Assembly: GCF_004342585.1 (NCBI RefSeq) | Contig: NZ_SLZQ01000009.1 | Coordinates: forward strand, 62,001-126,000 | DNA length: 64,000 nucleotides | Reading direction: 5' to 3' | Origin: Paucimonas lemoignei | GTDB lineage: Bacteria; Pseudomonadota; Gammaproteobacteria; Burkholderiales; Burkholderiaceae_D | Part shown: positions 31,635 through 38,362 of the stretch, in pieces | Numbering within the stretch: the first letter of the stretch is position 1 | Layout: each line of letters begins with the position of its first letter | Made by a program: the position numbers and the translations under genes | The notes under the pieces: generated by a model | What the model was told of the DNA's origin: nothing | The model's input: the letters and a program-made list of their open reading frames with translations, nothing else | Databases searched by the model: none

Positions 31635-31955
31635 TTGGCAATACTAGATATGCGTACTTCATATAACTTCGGCATTCATATCTGATAATAATCCGCAGGC
31701 ACCCGGAGTTTCGTGGTTCACTCCTTTCTTTCGTCGCACTTTCGCTCCCTCCATTCAAGCCTTGAACAAGTACCTCGATATCCCATATTGATGTGCGCCG
31801 GCCAGACGCGCCATTTTCCATAGCCAGCAGCGGCGCCCTGATGTTCATGGGCGTGACCGTGATGGGTGATGCCGCCAAGGTTGAACGCGCAAAGGAAGCC
31901 TTTCAAAGCTTTACAGCCAAAATCTGAACAAGGAACCGTGCCAGTTGCGAAGGCA
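31635..31955. other. intergenic region with a possible gene remnant
   Basis: 320 bp without a supported gene. In the plus-strand frame 31797-31926 there is an open stretch ending LMFMGVTVMGDAAKVERAKE and a stop, with coding-like composition but no start or ribosome site. It may be the tail of a decayed gene. Confidence 0.3.
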
Positions 31956-31983
31956 TTGTTAATTCGCACACATGTGCTAAAAT
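31956..31983 (+). promoter_or_regulatory. putative promoter of the TetR gene
   Basis: TTGTTA (31956-31961), 16-bp spacer, TAAAAT (31978-31983). The spacer contains the 8-bp palindrome CACATGTG (31969-31976), a possible autoregulatory operator. The expected start site (about 31990) coincides with the ATG at 31991, so the mRNA may be leaderless. Confidence 0.4.
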
Positions 31984-31990
31984 GATTTGC

Positions 31991-32611
31991 ATGGATACCG
32001 TCACCAGCAAAAGCGAGCATACCTTTGCCGCCATTGTGGAAACCGCCCTGGAAATGGCGGCGACGCAAGGCATCGGCAAATTGTCGCTCGGCGAGGTGGC
32101 AAAGCGGCTCAATATGAGCAAAAGCGGGGTGTTTTCCCGGGTTGGTTCGCTCGAGGCCTTGCAGAACGCGGTGCTGGATGAATTCGACCGGCGCTTCAGT
32201 GCTGACGTGTTCATGCCGGCGCTAAGCCTGCCGCGTGGTCTGCCGCGTTTAAATGCCATCGTCGAAGGTTGGATCAAACGCGTCTGCAATGCCAATTCGC
32301 TGAGCTCGTGCCTGTATGTGGCTGGCTCTTTCGAATTCGATGACGTTGCCGCCAGTCCGTTAAGGGAGCGCCTGCAGGATGGCGTTTTGCGCATGCGCAC
32401 GGCGTTACGGCGCACGATCCTGCAAGCCATGGAGGAAGGGCACTTGCGATCGGATACGGATCCGGAGCAATTGATCTTCGAGATCTACAGCATTATTGTC
32501 GGCGCCATGCATGACGCTCGCTTTTTGCGGGATGCGCAGACTGAAGCGCGGATGCGCAATGCCTGCGCAAGGCTGATCTCCACCTATCGCAGCTTCCAGG
32601 GGAACTGGTAG
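31991..32611 (+). CDS. TetR-family transcriptional regulator
   Basis: A 206-residue repressor. The N-terminal helix-turn-helix reads IGKLSLGEVAKRLNMSKSGV followed by FSRVGSLEALQNAVL, a classic TetR DNA-binding domain. The C-terminal ligand domain is all-helical, about 140 residues. It lies between the dehydrogenase and the FabH-like synthase on the same strand and probably senses an acyl-CoA or fatty acid. The ATG at 31982 is an alternative; 31991 is preferred because the putative promoter reaches 31983. Confidence 0.85.
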   Translation: MDTVTSKSEHTFAAIVETALEMAATQGIGKLSLGEVAKRLNMSKSGVFSRVGSLEALQNAVLDEFDRRFSADVFMPALSLPRGLPRLNAIVEGWIKRVCNANSLSSCLYVAGSFEFDDVAASPLRERLQDGVLRMRTALRRTILQAMEEGHLRSDTDPEQLIFEIYSIIVGAMHDARFLRDAQTEARMRNACARLISTYRSFQGNW

Positions 32612-32678
32612 GTGGCAGGCGGGCCGACTGAAATTTTTTTGATCATTTTTAGCATGGGTGTGCGAAAAAGGGGTTGTC

Positions 32679-32834
32679 ATGATTATGCTGCTGATTGCAA
32701 GTGGAGTCGCCCTGGCGCTGATGGGATATCGCGTCACTCAATGGATGCGGGAAATTCCGGACCGGAATGAAGATTTCGATGCCATGTCGGCGACCGCGTT
32801 TATCGAACGTCGCCACTCGGTATCCGCGCATTAG
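32679..32834 (+). CDS. small single-helix membrane protein
   Basis: A 51-residue protein starting MIMLLIASGVALALMGYRVT, one N-terminal transmembrane segment, then a charged cytoplasmic tail (MREIPDRNEDFDAMSATA). GGGG lies 6 nt upstream of the ATG at 32679. It sits between the TetR and FabH-like genes. No family recognised. Confidence 0.5.
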   Translation: MIMLLIASGVALALMGYRVTQWMREIPDRNEDFDAMSATAFIERRHSVSAH

Positions 32835-32889
32835 CCGCATGTGGGAATGAATTCACAGCCGGATTAACACCAACAATAAGGGAGGCTAC

Positions 32890-33780
32890 ATGACGCGCCA
32901 CACCAAGATAATCGGCACTGGCAGTGCCTTGCCTGAGCGCCGGGTATCCAACCAGGAACTGGCAGATGAGATGGCCCGAAAAGGCATTGAAACCTCGGAT
33001 GAATGGATCACGACGAGGACGGGCATCCGTTATCGTCATTACGCCGAGGCGCATCAGCATGCCAGCGACCTTGCTCTCATTGCCTGCCAGCGTGCCATCC
33101 GGGTAAGCGGCGTAAGCAAGGATGAGATTGATCTGATCGTCCTTGCGACTTCAACTCCGGATCATGTGGGCGGCTTTCCCAGTACGGCAGCGGTGCTGCA
33201 GCATAAGCTGGAAATGGCGAACACTTGCGCGGCATTCGATGTGCAGGCGGTCTGTAGCGGCTTTGTCTACGCGCTGACCGTTGCGGATGCGCTGATGAAA
33301 ACATGCGGCTACCGTAATGCGCTGGTAGTAGGCGCCGAAGTGTATTCGCGGATTATTGATTTTGACGATCGCGCTACCTGTGTGCTGTTTGGCGATGGCG
33401 CGGGAGCAGTGGTGCTCGGCGTTAGCGACAAGCCAGGTATGCATGGGTCTTGCCTGCATGCCGACGGCGGCTTGGCGAATATCCTGGCCGATGCGATTCT
33501 TTCGGTGCTGGAGCAAAACCGAATGTCCGCCGACGAGATCGACTGGCTGGTCCTGCATCAGGCCAATATCCGCATCCTGCATGCGGTCGCGAAGCAGATT
33601 TCCCTTCCCATCGACAAGCTCATTACCACGGTCGATAGGCATGCCAATACCTCGGCTGCGTCGATCCCGCTGGCGCTGGATGCCGGCATCCGTGAAGGAA
33701 AAATTAAGCCTGGCCACAAGGTGATGCTGGCTGCCGTTGGCGGCGGCCTGACATGGGGCGCGACATTACTGGGCATGTGA
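32890..33780 (+). CDS. FabH-like beta-ketoacyl-ACP synthase III with internal deletion
   Basis: A 296-residue condensing enzyme; KAS III proteins are usually 315-330 residues. The catalytic triad is present: Cys in VQAVCSGFVYAL, His in VLHQANIRI and Asn in DRHANTSAAS, and the C-terminal GGGLTWGATLLG is normal. Between CLHADGG and ILSVLEQNRM about 33-36 residues are missing that in E. coli FabH include the MxGxxVFKxAV helix and the flexible loop at the active-site entrance. The frame is intact, so the enzyme may be altered in acyl or carrier specificity rather than dead. GGGAGG precedes the ATG. Confidence 0.85.
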   Translation: MTRHTKIIGTGSALPERRVSNQELADEMARKGIETSDEWITTRTGIRYRHYAEAHQHASDLALIACQRAIRVSGVSKDEIDLIVLATSTPDHVGGFPSTAAVLQHKLEMANTCAAFDVQAVCSGFVYALTVADALMKTCGYRNALVVGAEVYSRIIDFDDRATCVLFGDGAGAVVLGVSDKPGMHGSCLHADGGLANILADAILSVLEQNRMSADEIDWLVLHQANIRILHAVAKQISLPIDKLITTVDRHANTSAASIPLALDAGIREGKIKPGHKVMLAAVGGGLTWGATLLGM

Positions 33781-33862
33781 AAGGGGTAATTCACTCAGGC
33801 GTTTTTTGATTTGTAAGGCGGTCCATCCACGCAGCGCAAGCTGCCCAACCAGGAGAATCATC

Positions 33863-35062
33863 ATGCATGACCCCGTCGTAATCGTCGGTGCGGCCCGCAC
33901 CCCACTTGCTGCATTCCAGGGCGAATTTTCTTCGTTGTCCGCCAATGACCTGGGCGCCGTCGCCATCTGTGCCGCAGTAGAGCGCGCCGGCTTGCAGGCG
34001 GCGCTTGTTGAAGAAGTCATCATGGGCAATGTCCTGATGGCAGGGCAGGGACAGGCGCCTGCGCGCCAGGCTGCAATCAAGGCGGGCATTCCGCTTTCGG
34101 CCGGTGCCGTCACGCTCAACAAGGTCTGCGGCTCGGGCATGCAAGCCGTGATGTACGCGCACGACGCCATCCTTGCCGGCACAAGCCAGGTGGTTATCGC
34201 TGGCGGCATGGAATCCATGACCAACGCTCCATATTTACTGACCAAGGCGCGCGGCGGTTACCGCGCCGGACATGGCAAGATCCTTGACCACATGATGCTC
34301 GATGGTCTGGAGGATTCCTATGATCCGGAAAACGTCATCGGCGAAGGACGCGCCATGGGATTGTTTGGCGAGCAGTGCGCAGCCAAATATGGCTTTACGC
34401 GCGAAGAGCAGGATGCCTTTGCAATGGAAACGGTAACGCGCGCGCAAGCAGCGGCCGGCAATGGCGCATTGACGTGGGAAATCGCGCCGGTCACGATTTC
34501 CTCCCGCGTCGGCGAGGCCATCATCGATCGCGACGAGCGCCCGCAAAAAATCAAGCCGGAAAAGATCCCGTCGCTCAAGCCGGCCTTCAGCGCCAATGGC
34601 ACGGTGACGGCAGCATCCTCTTCAGCCAATGCCGACGGCGCGGCAGCGCTGGTGCTGATGCGCGAATCGACGGCGAAAAAACTCGGTTGCAAGCCGATTG
34701 CCCGCATCATCGCGCATGCGCGGCATTCACAGGAGCCGGAATGGTTCACTACGGCCCCGGTAGGCGCGATCGCCAAGCTTTACAGCAAGGCAGGCTGGCG
34801 AACCAGCGAAGTCGATCTGTTCGAGATTAATGAAGCCTTTGCTTCAGTCACGATGGCGGCGATGAAAGAGCATGGCATCCCGCGCGACAAGGTGAATATC
34901 CATGGCGGCGCGTGTGCCATCGGTCATCCGATCGGCGCTTCGGGAGCTCGCATTATTGTTTCGCTGCTCGGTGGATTGAGGCAGACAGGCGGCACGCGCG
35001 GCGTCGCGTCATTGTGTATTGGCGGCGGTGAAGCCACGGCGATCGCAGTGGAGCTTGTGTAA
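33863..35062 (+). CDS. acetyl-CoA acetyltransferase (thiolase)
   Basis: A 399-residue thiolase that condenses or cleaves acetoacetyl-CoA-type substrates. The nucleophilic cysteine is in LNKVCGSGMQAV, the NEAF motif in EINEAFASVT, and the second cysteine and histidine in GGACAIGHPIGASGARI. AGGAGAA precedes the ATG at 33863, so the longer frame from 33806 is rejected. Together with the dehydrogenase at 30680 and the fused CoA-transferase at 3733 it could support acetoacetate/hydroxybutyrate turnover. Confidence 0.93.
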   Translation: MHDPVVIVGAARTPLAAFQGEFSSLSANDLGAVAICAAVERAGLQAALVEEVIMGNVLMAGQGQAPARQAAIKAGIPLSAGAVTLNKVCGSGMQAVMYAHDAILAGTSQVVIAGGMESMTNAPYLLTKARGGYRAGHGKILDHMMLDGLEDSYDPENVIGEGRAMGLFGEQCAAKYGFTREEQDAFAMETVTRAQAAAGNGALTWEIAPVTISSRVGEAIIDRDERPQKIKPEKIPSLKPAFSANGTVTAASSSANADGAAALVLMRESTAKKLGCKPIARIIAHARHSQEPEWFTTAPVGAIAKLYSKAGWRTSEVDLFEINEAFASVTMAAMKEHGIPRDKVNIHGGACAIGHPIGASGARIIVSLLGGLRQTGGTRGVASLCIGGGEATAIAVELV

Positions 35063-35320
35063 AAGGACATCGCGCCATGCTGGCAGGTATGGTTGGCTAT
35101 GGCGCGGTGATTGACCTAACTGGATCGGTGCTGAATCCTGGCTCGGATAAGGCCTTAAGAATAAGCTGGCAACGTCCCTGCTGCAGGCAGAGTCATTCCG
35201 GGATTGCCTCCATGTACGCCCACACAGATTACGTGCCTGAGCAAATCCACGCCGGTTATTTTATTCGACAGCGCACCGCTATGACCGCAGCTATTCCAGC
35301 TGCCATGAATAGTAGTCAAG
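35063..35320. other. intergenic region after thiolase
   Basis: About 260 bp before the terminator. A plus-strand frame 35077-35343 of 88 residues has a weak AGGA upstream but composition unlike its neighbours and runs through the terminator, so I do not call it. Confidence 0.35.
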
Positions 35321-35354
35321 AAAAAGCCGTTGCGGCTAAATAGCGGCAACGGCT
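35321..35354 (-). terminator. terminator of the PEP-CTERM gene
   Basis: A stem of 35325-35333 with 35346-35354 (9 bp, extended by an inner GCTA/TAGC pairing), followed on the minus strand by five T. It lies 22 bp beyond the stop of the PEP-CTERM gene. Confidence 0.8.
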
Positions 35355-35376
35355 CATTTGTATTTCACGAAATCTT

Positions 35377-35895
35377 TTATTTTCTTACCTTGCGACGAGC
35401 AGCGCCAACTCCCAGCAGTCCGAGGCCCAAAAGCGCAAGCGTGGCAGGCTCCGGTACGGCCGAAGCTACGGCTCCGTTAATCGTGAGGGTGTAGCTCATG
35501 GGAGTGTGATCATGGCTCACACTAAATGCATTGCCTGACCAGGTCGTGCCGTGAGTGGTGATATAGGCTGTGTACTCACCAATATCGAGTAATACATTTA
35601 AAAAGCTGTTCAACGTACCATTCGAATCATCGTTTTGATCAATGTAGGTGGCAGCATCAAAAGTGTTGTTGCCGGAAAACAAAATCAGGTATGGGTCTGA
35701 ATTGCCTTCGAGAAAAAGCGAAGTAAGGCCAGCTGACGTGACTTGGAAAGTGAACGTATTGGCGGCACCAAGCGGTGTGTCCGGAAGAGTTCCACTTGTC
35801 GAGATGACTGTTGCTTGAGCAGAAAGAGCACAGAAACTTAAGAAGATCGATGCAGCAAGAGTCTGGATGAATTTATATGGGCGGAATGACGTCAT
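35377..35895 (-). CDS. PEP-CTERM sorted secreted protein
   Basis: A 172-residue exported protein. A Sec signal peptide (SIFLSFCALSAQATV, cleavage about residue 28) is followed by a beta-rich domain with Asn/Asp/Ser/Thr-rich sequence and a C-terminal sorting signal VPEPATLALLGLGLLGVGAA plus the basic RRKVRK. The DPYLILFSGN-type core resembles DVUA0089-like PEP-CTERM proteins. Such proteins are cut and attached by an exosortase (EpsH/XrtA), usually in EPS-forming bacteria; the exosortase is not in this window. Transcribed alone. Confidence 0.88.
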   Translation of the reverse strand: MTSFRPYKFIQTLAASIFLSFCALSAQATVISTSGTLPDTPLGAANTFTFQVTSAGLTSLFLEGNSDPYLILFSGNNTFDAATYIDQNDDSNGTLNSFLNVLLDIGEYTAYITTHGTTWSGNAFSVSHDHTPMSYTLTINGAVASAVPEPATLALLGLGLLGVGAARRKVRK

Positions 35896-36449
35896 TTATG
35901 ATCTTTCTAAACCATGAATACCGGTTAATAACAATTCAGTTTTGTTGCGTAAATGAAAGCATGCAACGGCAAGTCTGTGTCTGACAGGTAGCAAAGCAGG
36001 ATATGTGCCAAATTTATTTGAGTTAATAATTCCTAGTATTATCAATATGTTATATATCGCTTGAGCACGAGGGTTTTAGGTCGTGTAAAAAAATTCGACA
36101 GAATTTGAATGGGGAAGGAGAAGTGGAGAAAGAGGGGGCTGCCGATTGCGGACACAGTTAAAGCGAGCCTTGTCCTGACAAATGAGCGTTGGGACTTGTT
36201 GGCAGGATTTTTATATGGCTTTTAGCCAGCAATGCTATTGATTGCATCGACAAGAGCGCAGAATGACCTTGTGTTGGTCTGATGCAGCGGATATTTATGC
36301 AGAAAGCAAAAAGCCCAAACCTTGCGGAATGGGCTTTTCTTGAATCTGGCTCCCTGAACAAATCGCAAAACGAGTTTTTACCGTCTCGGCTGTTCTTCCG
36401 CCGCACTTGGCCAAGCAGGCTGTGAACTATACGCTTCACTGATTGTTGA
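35896..36449. other. AT-rich intergenic region with terminator
   Basis: About 550 bp without a supported gene, much of it AT-rich (notably 35990-36100). A hairpin with a 9-bp stem (36309-36317 with 36330-36338), A4 on one side and T4 on the other, is a bidirectional terminator and may end the transcript of the gene at 36450-36761. The minus-strand frame 36158-36565 overlaps a better gene and is rejected. Confidence 0.5.
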
Positions 36450-36761
36450 TTAATTTGAAATACCGGCTCGCGCGCAGTCATCCCGCTCCGTTTGCTTCCA
36501 CTGCTTATAACTTGGCTCATCCTTGGCCTGCAGGTAGGATGACGCGACAAATCCGGCCTCGACACAGATTTCTGATAATGAGCCGTTTCGCTTTACCATT
36601 TGGTACCTAGTGACCGCGTCACTGGCAACCTTGTTATTCACTTCCTGGAGACTATCAACTGCTTTTTGTTCCATGCCGCCACCAAGGAAGAACCAGAGCA
36701 TGCCGGCCACTACAATTACAGTGACAGCTATCTGCAGATCGATAAAGCTTGGCTTTGACAT
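36450..36761 (-). CDS. small membrane-anchored hypothetical protein
   Basis: A 103-residue protein with one N-terminal transmembrane helix (LQIAVTVIVVAGMLWFFLGG) and a charged domain containing two cysteines (EICVEAGF and DDCARAG), which suggests a periplasmic disulfide-containing domain. ATG at 36761 is chosen; a GTG at 36767 is possible. It is the last gene before the prophage control region and could be host or phage-borne. Confidence 0.6.
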   Translation of the reverse strand: MSKPSFIDLQIAVTVIVVAGMLWFFLGGGMEQKAVDSLQEVNNKVASDAVTRYQMVKRNGSLSEICVEAGFVASSYLQAKDEPSYKQWKQTERDDCARAGISN

Positions 36762-36840
36762 GGTCACTACCCAGTTTTTATTGGAAATTTTCCGGCAAGG
36801 GTAACAGAAAAGCGAAACACGAAAAACTGAAAAGCGAAAC

Positions 36841-36869
36841 TTGACACCCTAAGAACAGAGCCTTATAGT
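36841..36869 (+). promoter_or_regulatory. near-consensus sigma-70 promoter of the C4-like RNA
   Basis: TTGACA (36841-36846), exactly 17 bp, TATAGT (36864-36869). Immediately upstream are two copies of GAAAAGCGAAAC (36807-36818 and 36829-36840) offset by 22 bp, that is two helical turns, which look like an activator or repressor site. Confidence 0.75.
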
Positions 36870-36875
36870 CCGCTC

Positions 36876-36958
36876 CAGGTGCTTGAAAACACCTCAACGA
36901 GCGGCATGTCACCCCGATAGTCCGTGGCATTTTTTTCGTCCATTGGTTTTACTCCTAT
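36876..36958 (+). ncRNA. C4 / P4-CI-like antisense RNA
   Basis: The RNA starts at a hairpin AGGTG-CTTGAAAA-CACCT (36877-36894) followed by CAACGAG. It ends with TGGTTTTACTCCT (36944-36956), which is perfectly complementary over 13 nt to the ribosome site and start region of the downstream ORF (37067-37079). The loop-plus-CAACGAG block is complementary to CTCGTTG...TTTTCAA at 37011-37027. The same CTTGAAAA loop and CAACGAG recur at 37043-37068. This arrangement, and the CCCCGATAGTCCG core, match C4 antisense RNAs of phages P1/P7 and the CI immunity RNA of P4. Confidence 0.75.
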
Positions 36959-37078
36959 GGGCGGGTTGCGGCGCCCATACAAGACCCGAAAGGGGAAAAG
37001 CGTCGGCCGTCTCGTTGCGGTTTTCAACATCCTGCCCACCCGCTTGAAAACGGGTTAATCTCAACGAGGAGTAAAACC

Positions 37079-37303
37079 ATGTCGAACCCTATTCTTCTTC
37101 CGGCTATAGCCATTCTCCCCCGTCCTGAAGTCGATAATCTGCTTGAAGCTTGGCTTGCCTATGACAAGGCCTTAATGGCTTCGCCTAGACTTAGCCATAT
37201 GACGCAGGTACGCCGCGATCGTGCGGCTGATGCGTTGTATGACGTAATGTTCATGGCCAGCACTGGGACAACGCTTGCCGATCTGCCACCGTCCGGCGGC
37301 TAA
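37079..37303 (+). CDS. small ORF under C4-like RNA control
   Basis: A 74-residue protein (MSNPILLPAIAILPRPEVDN start) with no recognised domain. Its ribosome site AGGAG lies in the 13-nt segment complementary to the C4-like RNA, and a local hairpin can also hide it, so its translation should be tightly repressed in the lysogen. In P1 the equivalent position encodes the icd/ant antirepressor genes; in P4-like elements, ash-type proteins. An antirepressor or toxic early function is therefore an inference from layout only. Confidence 0.65.
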   Translation: MSNPILLPAIAILPRPEVDNLLEAWLAYDKALMASPRLSHMTQVRRDRAADALYDVMFMASTGTTLADLPPSGG

Positions 37304-37308
37304 CAAAG

Positions 37309-37344
37309 CTCCCCCTCCCGTTGTATTGACGATACGAGGAAACT
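37309..37344 (+). promoter_or_regulatory. putative phage late promoter element, copy 1
   Basis: A C-rich tract (CTCCCCCTCCC), then TGTATTGACG, seven variable bases and GAAACT. The same order with identical spacing after TGTATTGACG occurs at 43470 and 53939. It starts 6 bp after the stop of the C4-controlled ORF and precedes the terminase genes. Confidence 0.65.
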
Positions 37345-37360
37345 GCGCAAGTCTTCATCA

Positions 37361-38362
37361 TTGCGCCCGTTTCCCGTGCCACCTAACAAGGACCACCATT
37401 CCCGGCTGACTCAGGTCAATTTCCGCTGCTCCGACTGCGGACCGTTCAAGGCTGACCCTGACCGCATCGTCGATGCGCCGGAAGACGAGCATCATCCCTG
37501 GCGCTATTACGGCAATTGTCCGTACTGCTCGCGCGAGTGTGCCCAGGCGTCCTGGGAGCGCGCCCTGATGAAAGCCTGGAAGAATGCGACGGGCCCCAAA
37601 ACCGAGGAGGGCAAGGCAGCCTCTGCCGCCAACCTAGAAGGGCACCCGACCAAGGAAGAAAGCCTGCGTACGCGCTTCAACGCTATGAAGCACGGCGCGT
37701 CGGCCAAGGTGGCCAAATATTTCCCAGCCAAGCCGGGAAAGTATGCTTTATGTGAAAGCTGCGAGGTCGACCGCTTCTGGTGTGCCAGCCAGCCATGCTG
37801 CGTCAAGCAGACGCAGAATTTCATGATTCACCACGCTGCCTTCGAACAAAAGAAGCCCGGCTTGCTCAGCGAGATGCATGCCGAGATGCAGGCGGCGATC
37901 TTCTCTATCCTGCAGCAGATCATCATGACCATCATTGCCGATGGCGTGAAGATCGAGCGGCCAGTGTTCCACTTCGATGAAAACGGTTGCCTGCACCTGG
38001 GCGAATACACCGACAAGGAAACCGGCGACAAGCGCATGCTGATGGATGTGTCGGCACATCCGCTGCTGAAACCGCTGACGGACTTCCTCTCGAAGAACAG
38101 CATGTCCCTGGCTGACATGGGCATGACAAACAAGGTCATCGAGGCCGAAGATATGCTGCCCGGGCAGATTGCCACCAGTGCGGCGCCGGCGATTTCAGAC
38201 GACGAATACAAGCGCCTCCAGCTGCAGGCGCTCCAAGACTTGGCGGGCAAGGTCCAGCGTTCTAACCAGCTCACCAATCAGGATCCGATCCTGGTCGACT
38301 TCAATCGGGAAAACGGGGGCAGTGAAGCCGACGTCATCGATGTCGAGGCAAAAGAGCGATGA
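37361..38362 (+). CDS. probable terminase small subunit
   Basis: A 333-residue protein starting at TTG 37361 (GTG 37376 is an alternative; GAGGAAAC lies upstream). It holds Cys clusters suggestive of zinc binding (CSDCG with CPYCSREC, and CESC with CASQPCC) and the motif TGPKTEEGKAASAANL...NAMKHG seen in phage proteins at the start of packaging operons. Its stop overlaps the large-subunit start by 4 bp. DNA recognition for packaging is inferred from position; no helix-turn-helix is obvious. Confidence 0.65.
   Translation: MRPFPVPPNKDHHSRLTQVNFRCSDCGPFKADPDRIVDAPEDEHHPWRYYGNCPYCSRECAQASWERALMKAWKNATGPKTEEGKAASAANLEGHPTKEESLRTRFNAMKHGASAKVAKYFPAKPGKYALCESCEVDRFWCASQPCCVKQTQNFMIHHAAFEQKKPGLLSEMHAEMQAAIFSILQQIIMTIIADGVKIERPVFHFDENGCLHLGEYTDKETGDKRMLMDVSAHPLLKPLTDFLSKNSMSLADMGMTNKVIEAEDMLPGQIATSAAPAISDDEYKRLQLQALQDLAGKVQRSNQLTNQDPILVDFNRENGGSEADVIDVEAKER

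Noticed and set aside
35077-35343. Plus-strand 88-codon frame after the thiolase
   Set aside because: Atypical composition, weak ribosome site, and it runs through the terminator of the convergent PEP-CTERM gene.
36158-36565. Minus-strand open frame of 135 codons
   Set aside because: Overlaps the better-supported membrane protein at 36450-36761 in another frame and crosses a terminator hairpin.
36816-36826. MuA-like half-site as the prophage left end
   Set aside because: An 11-bp degenerate match is expected by chance, and the phage may not be transposable; kept only as an alternative reading of the repeats.
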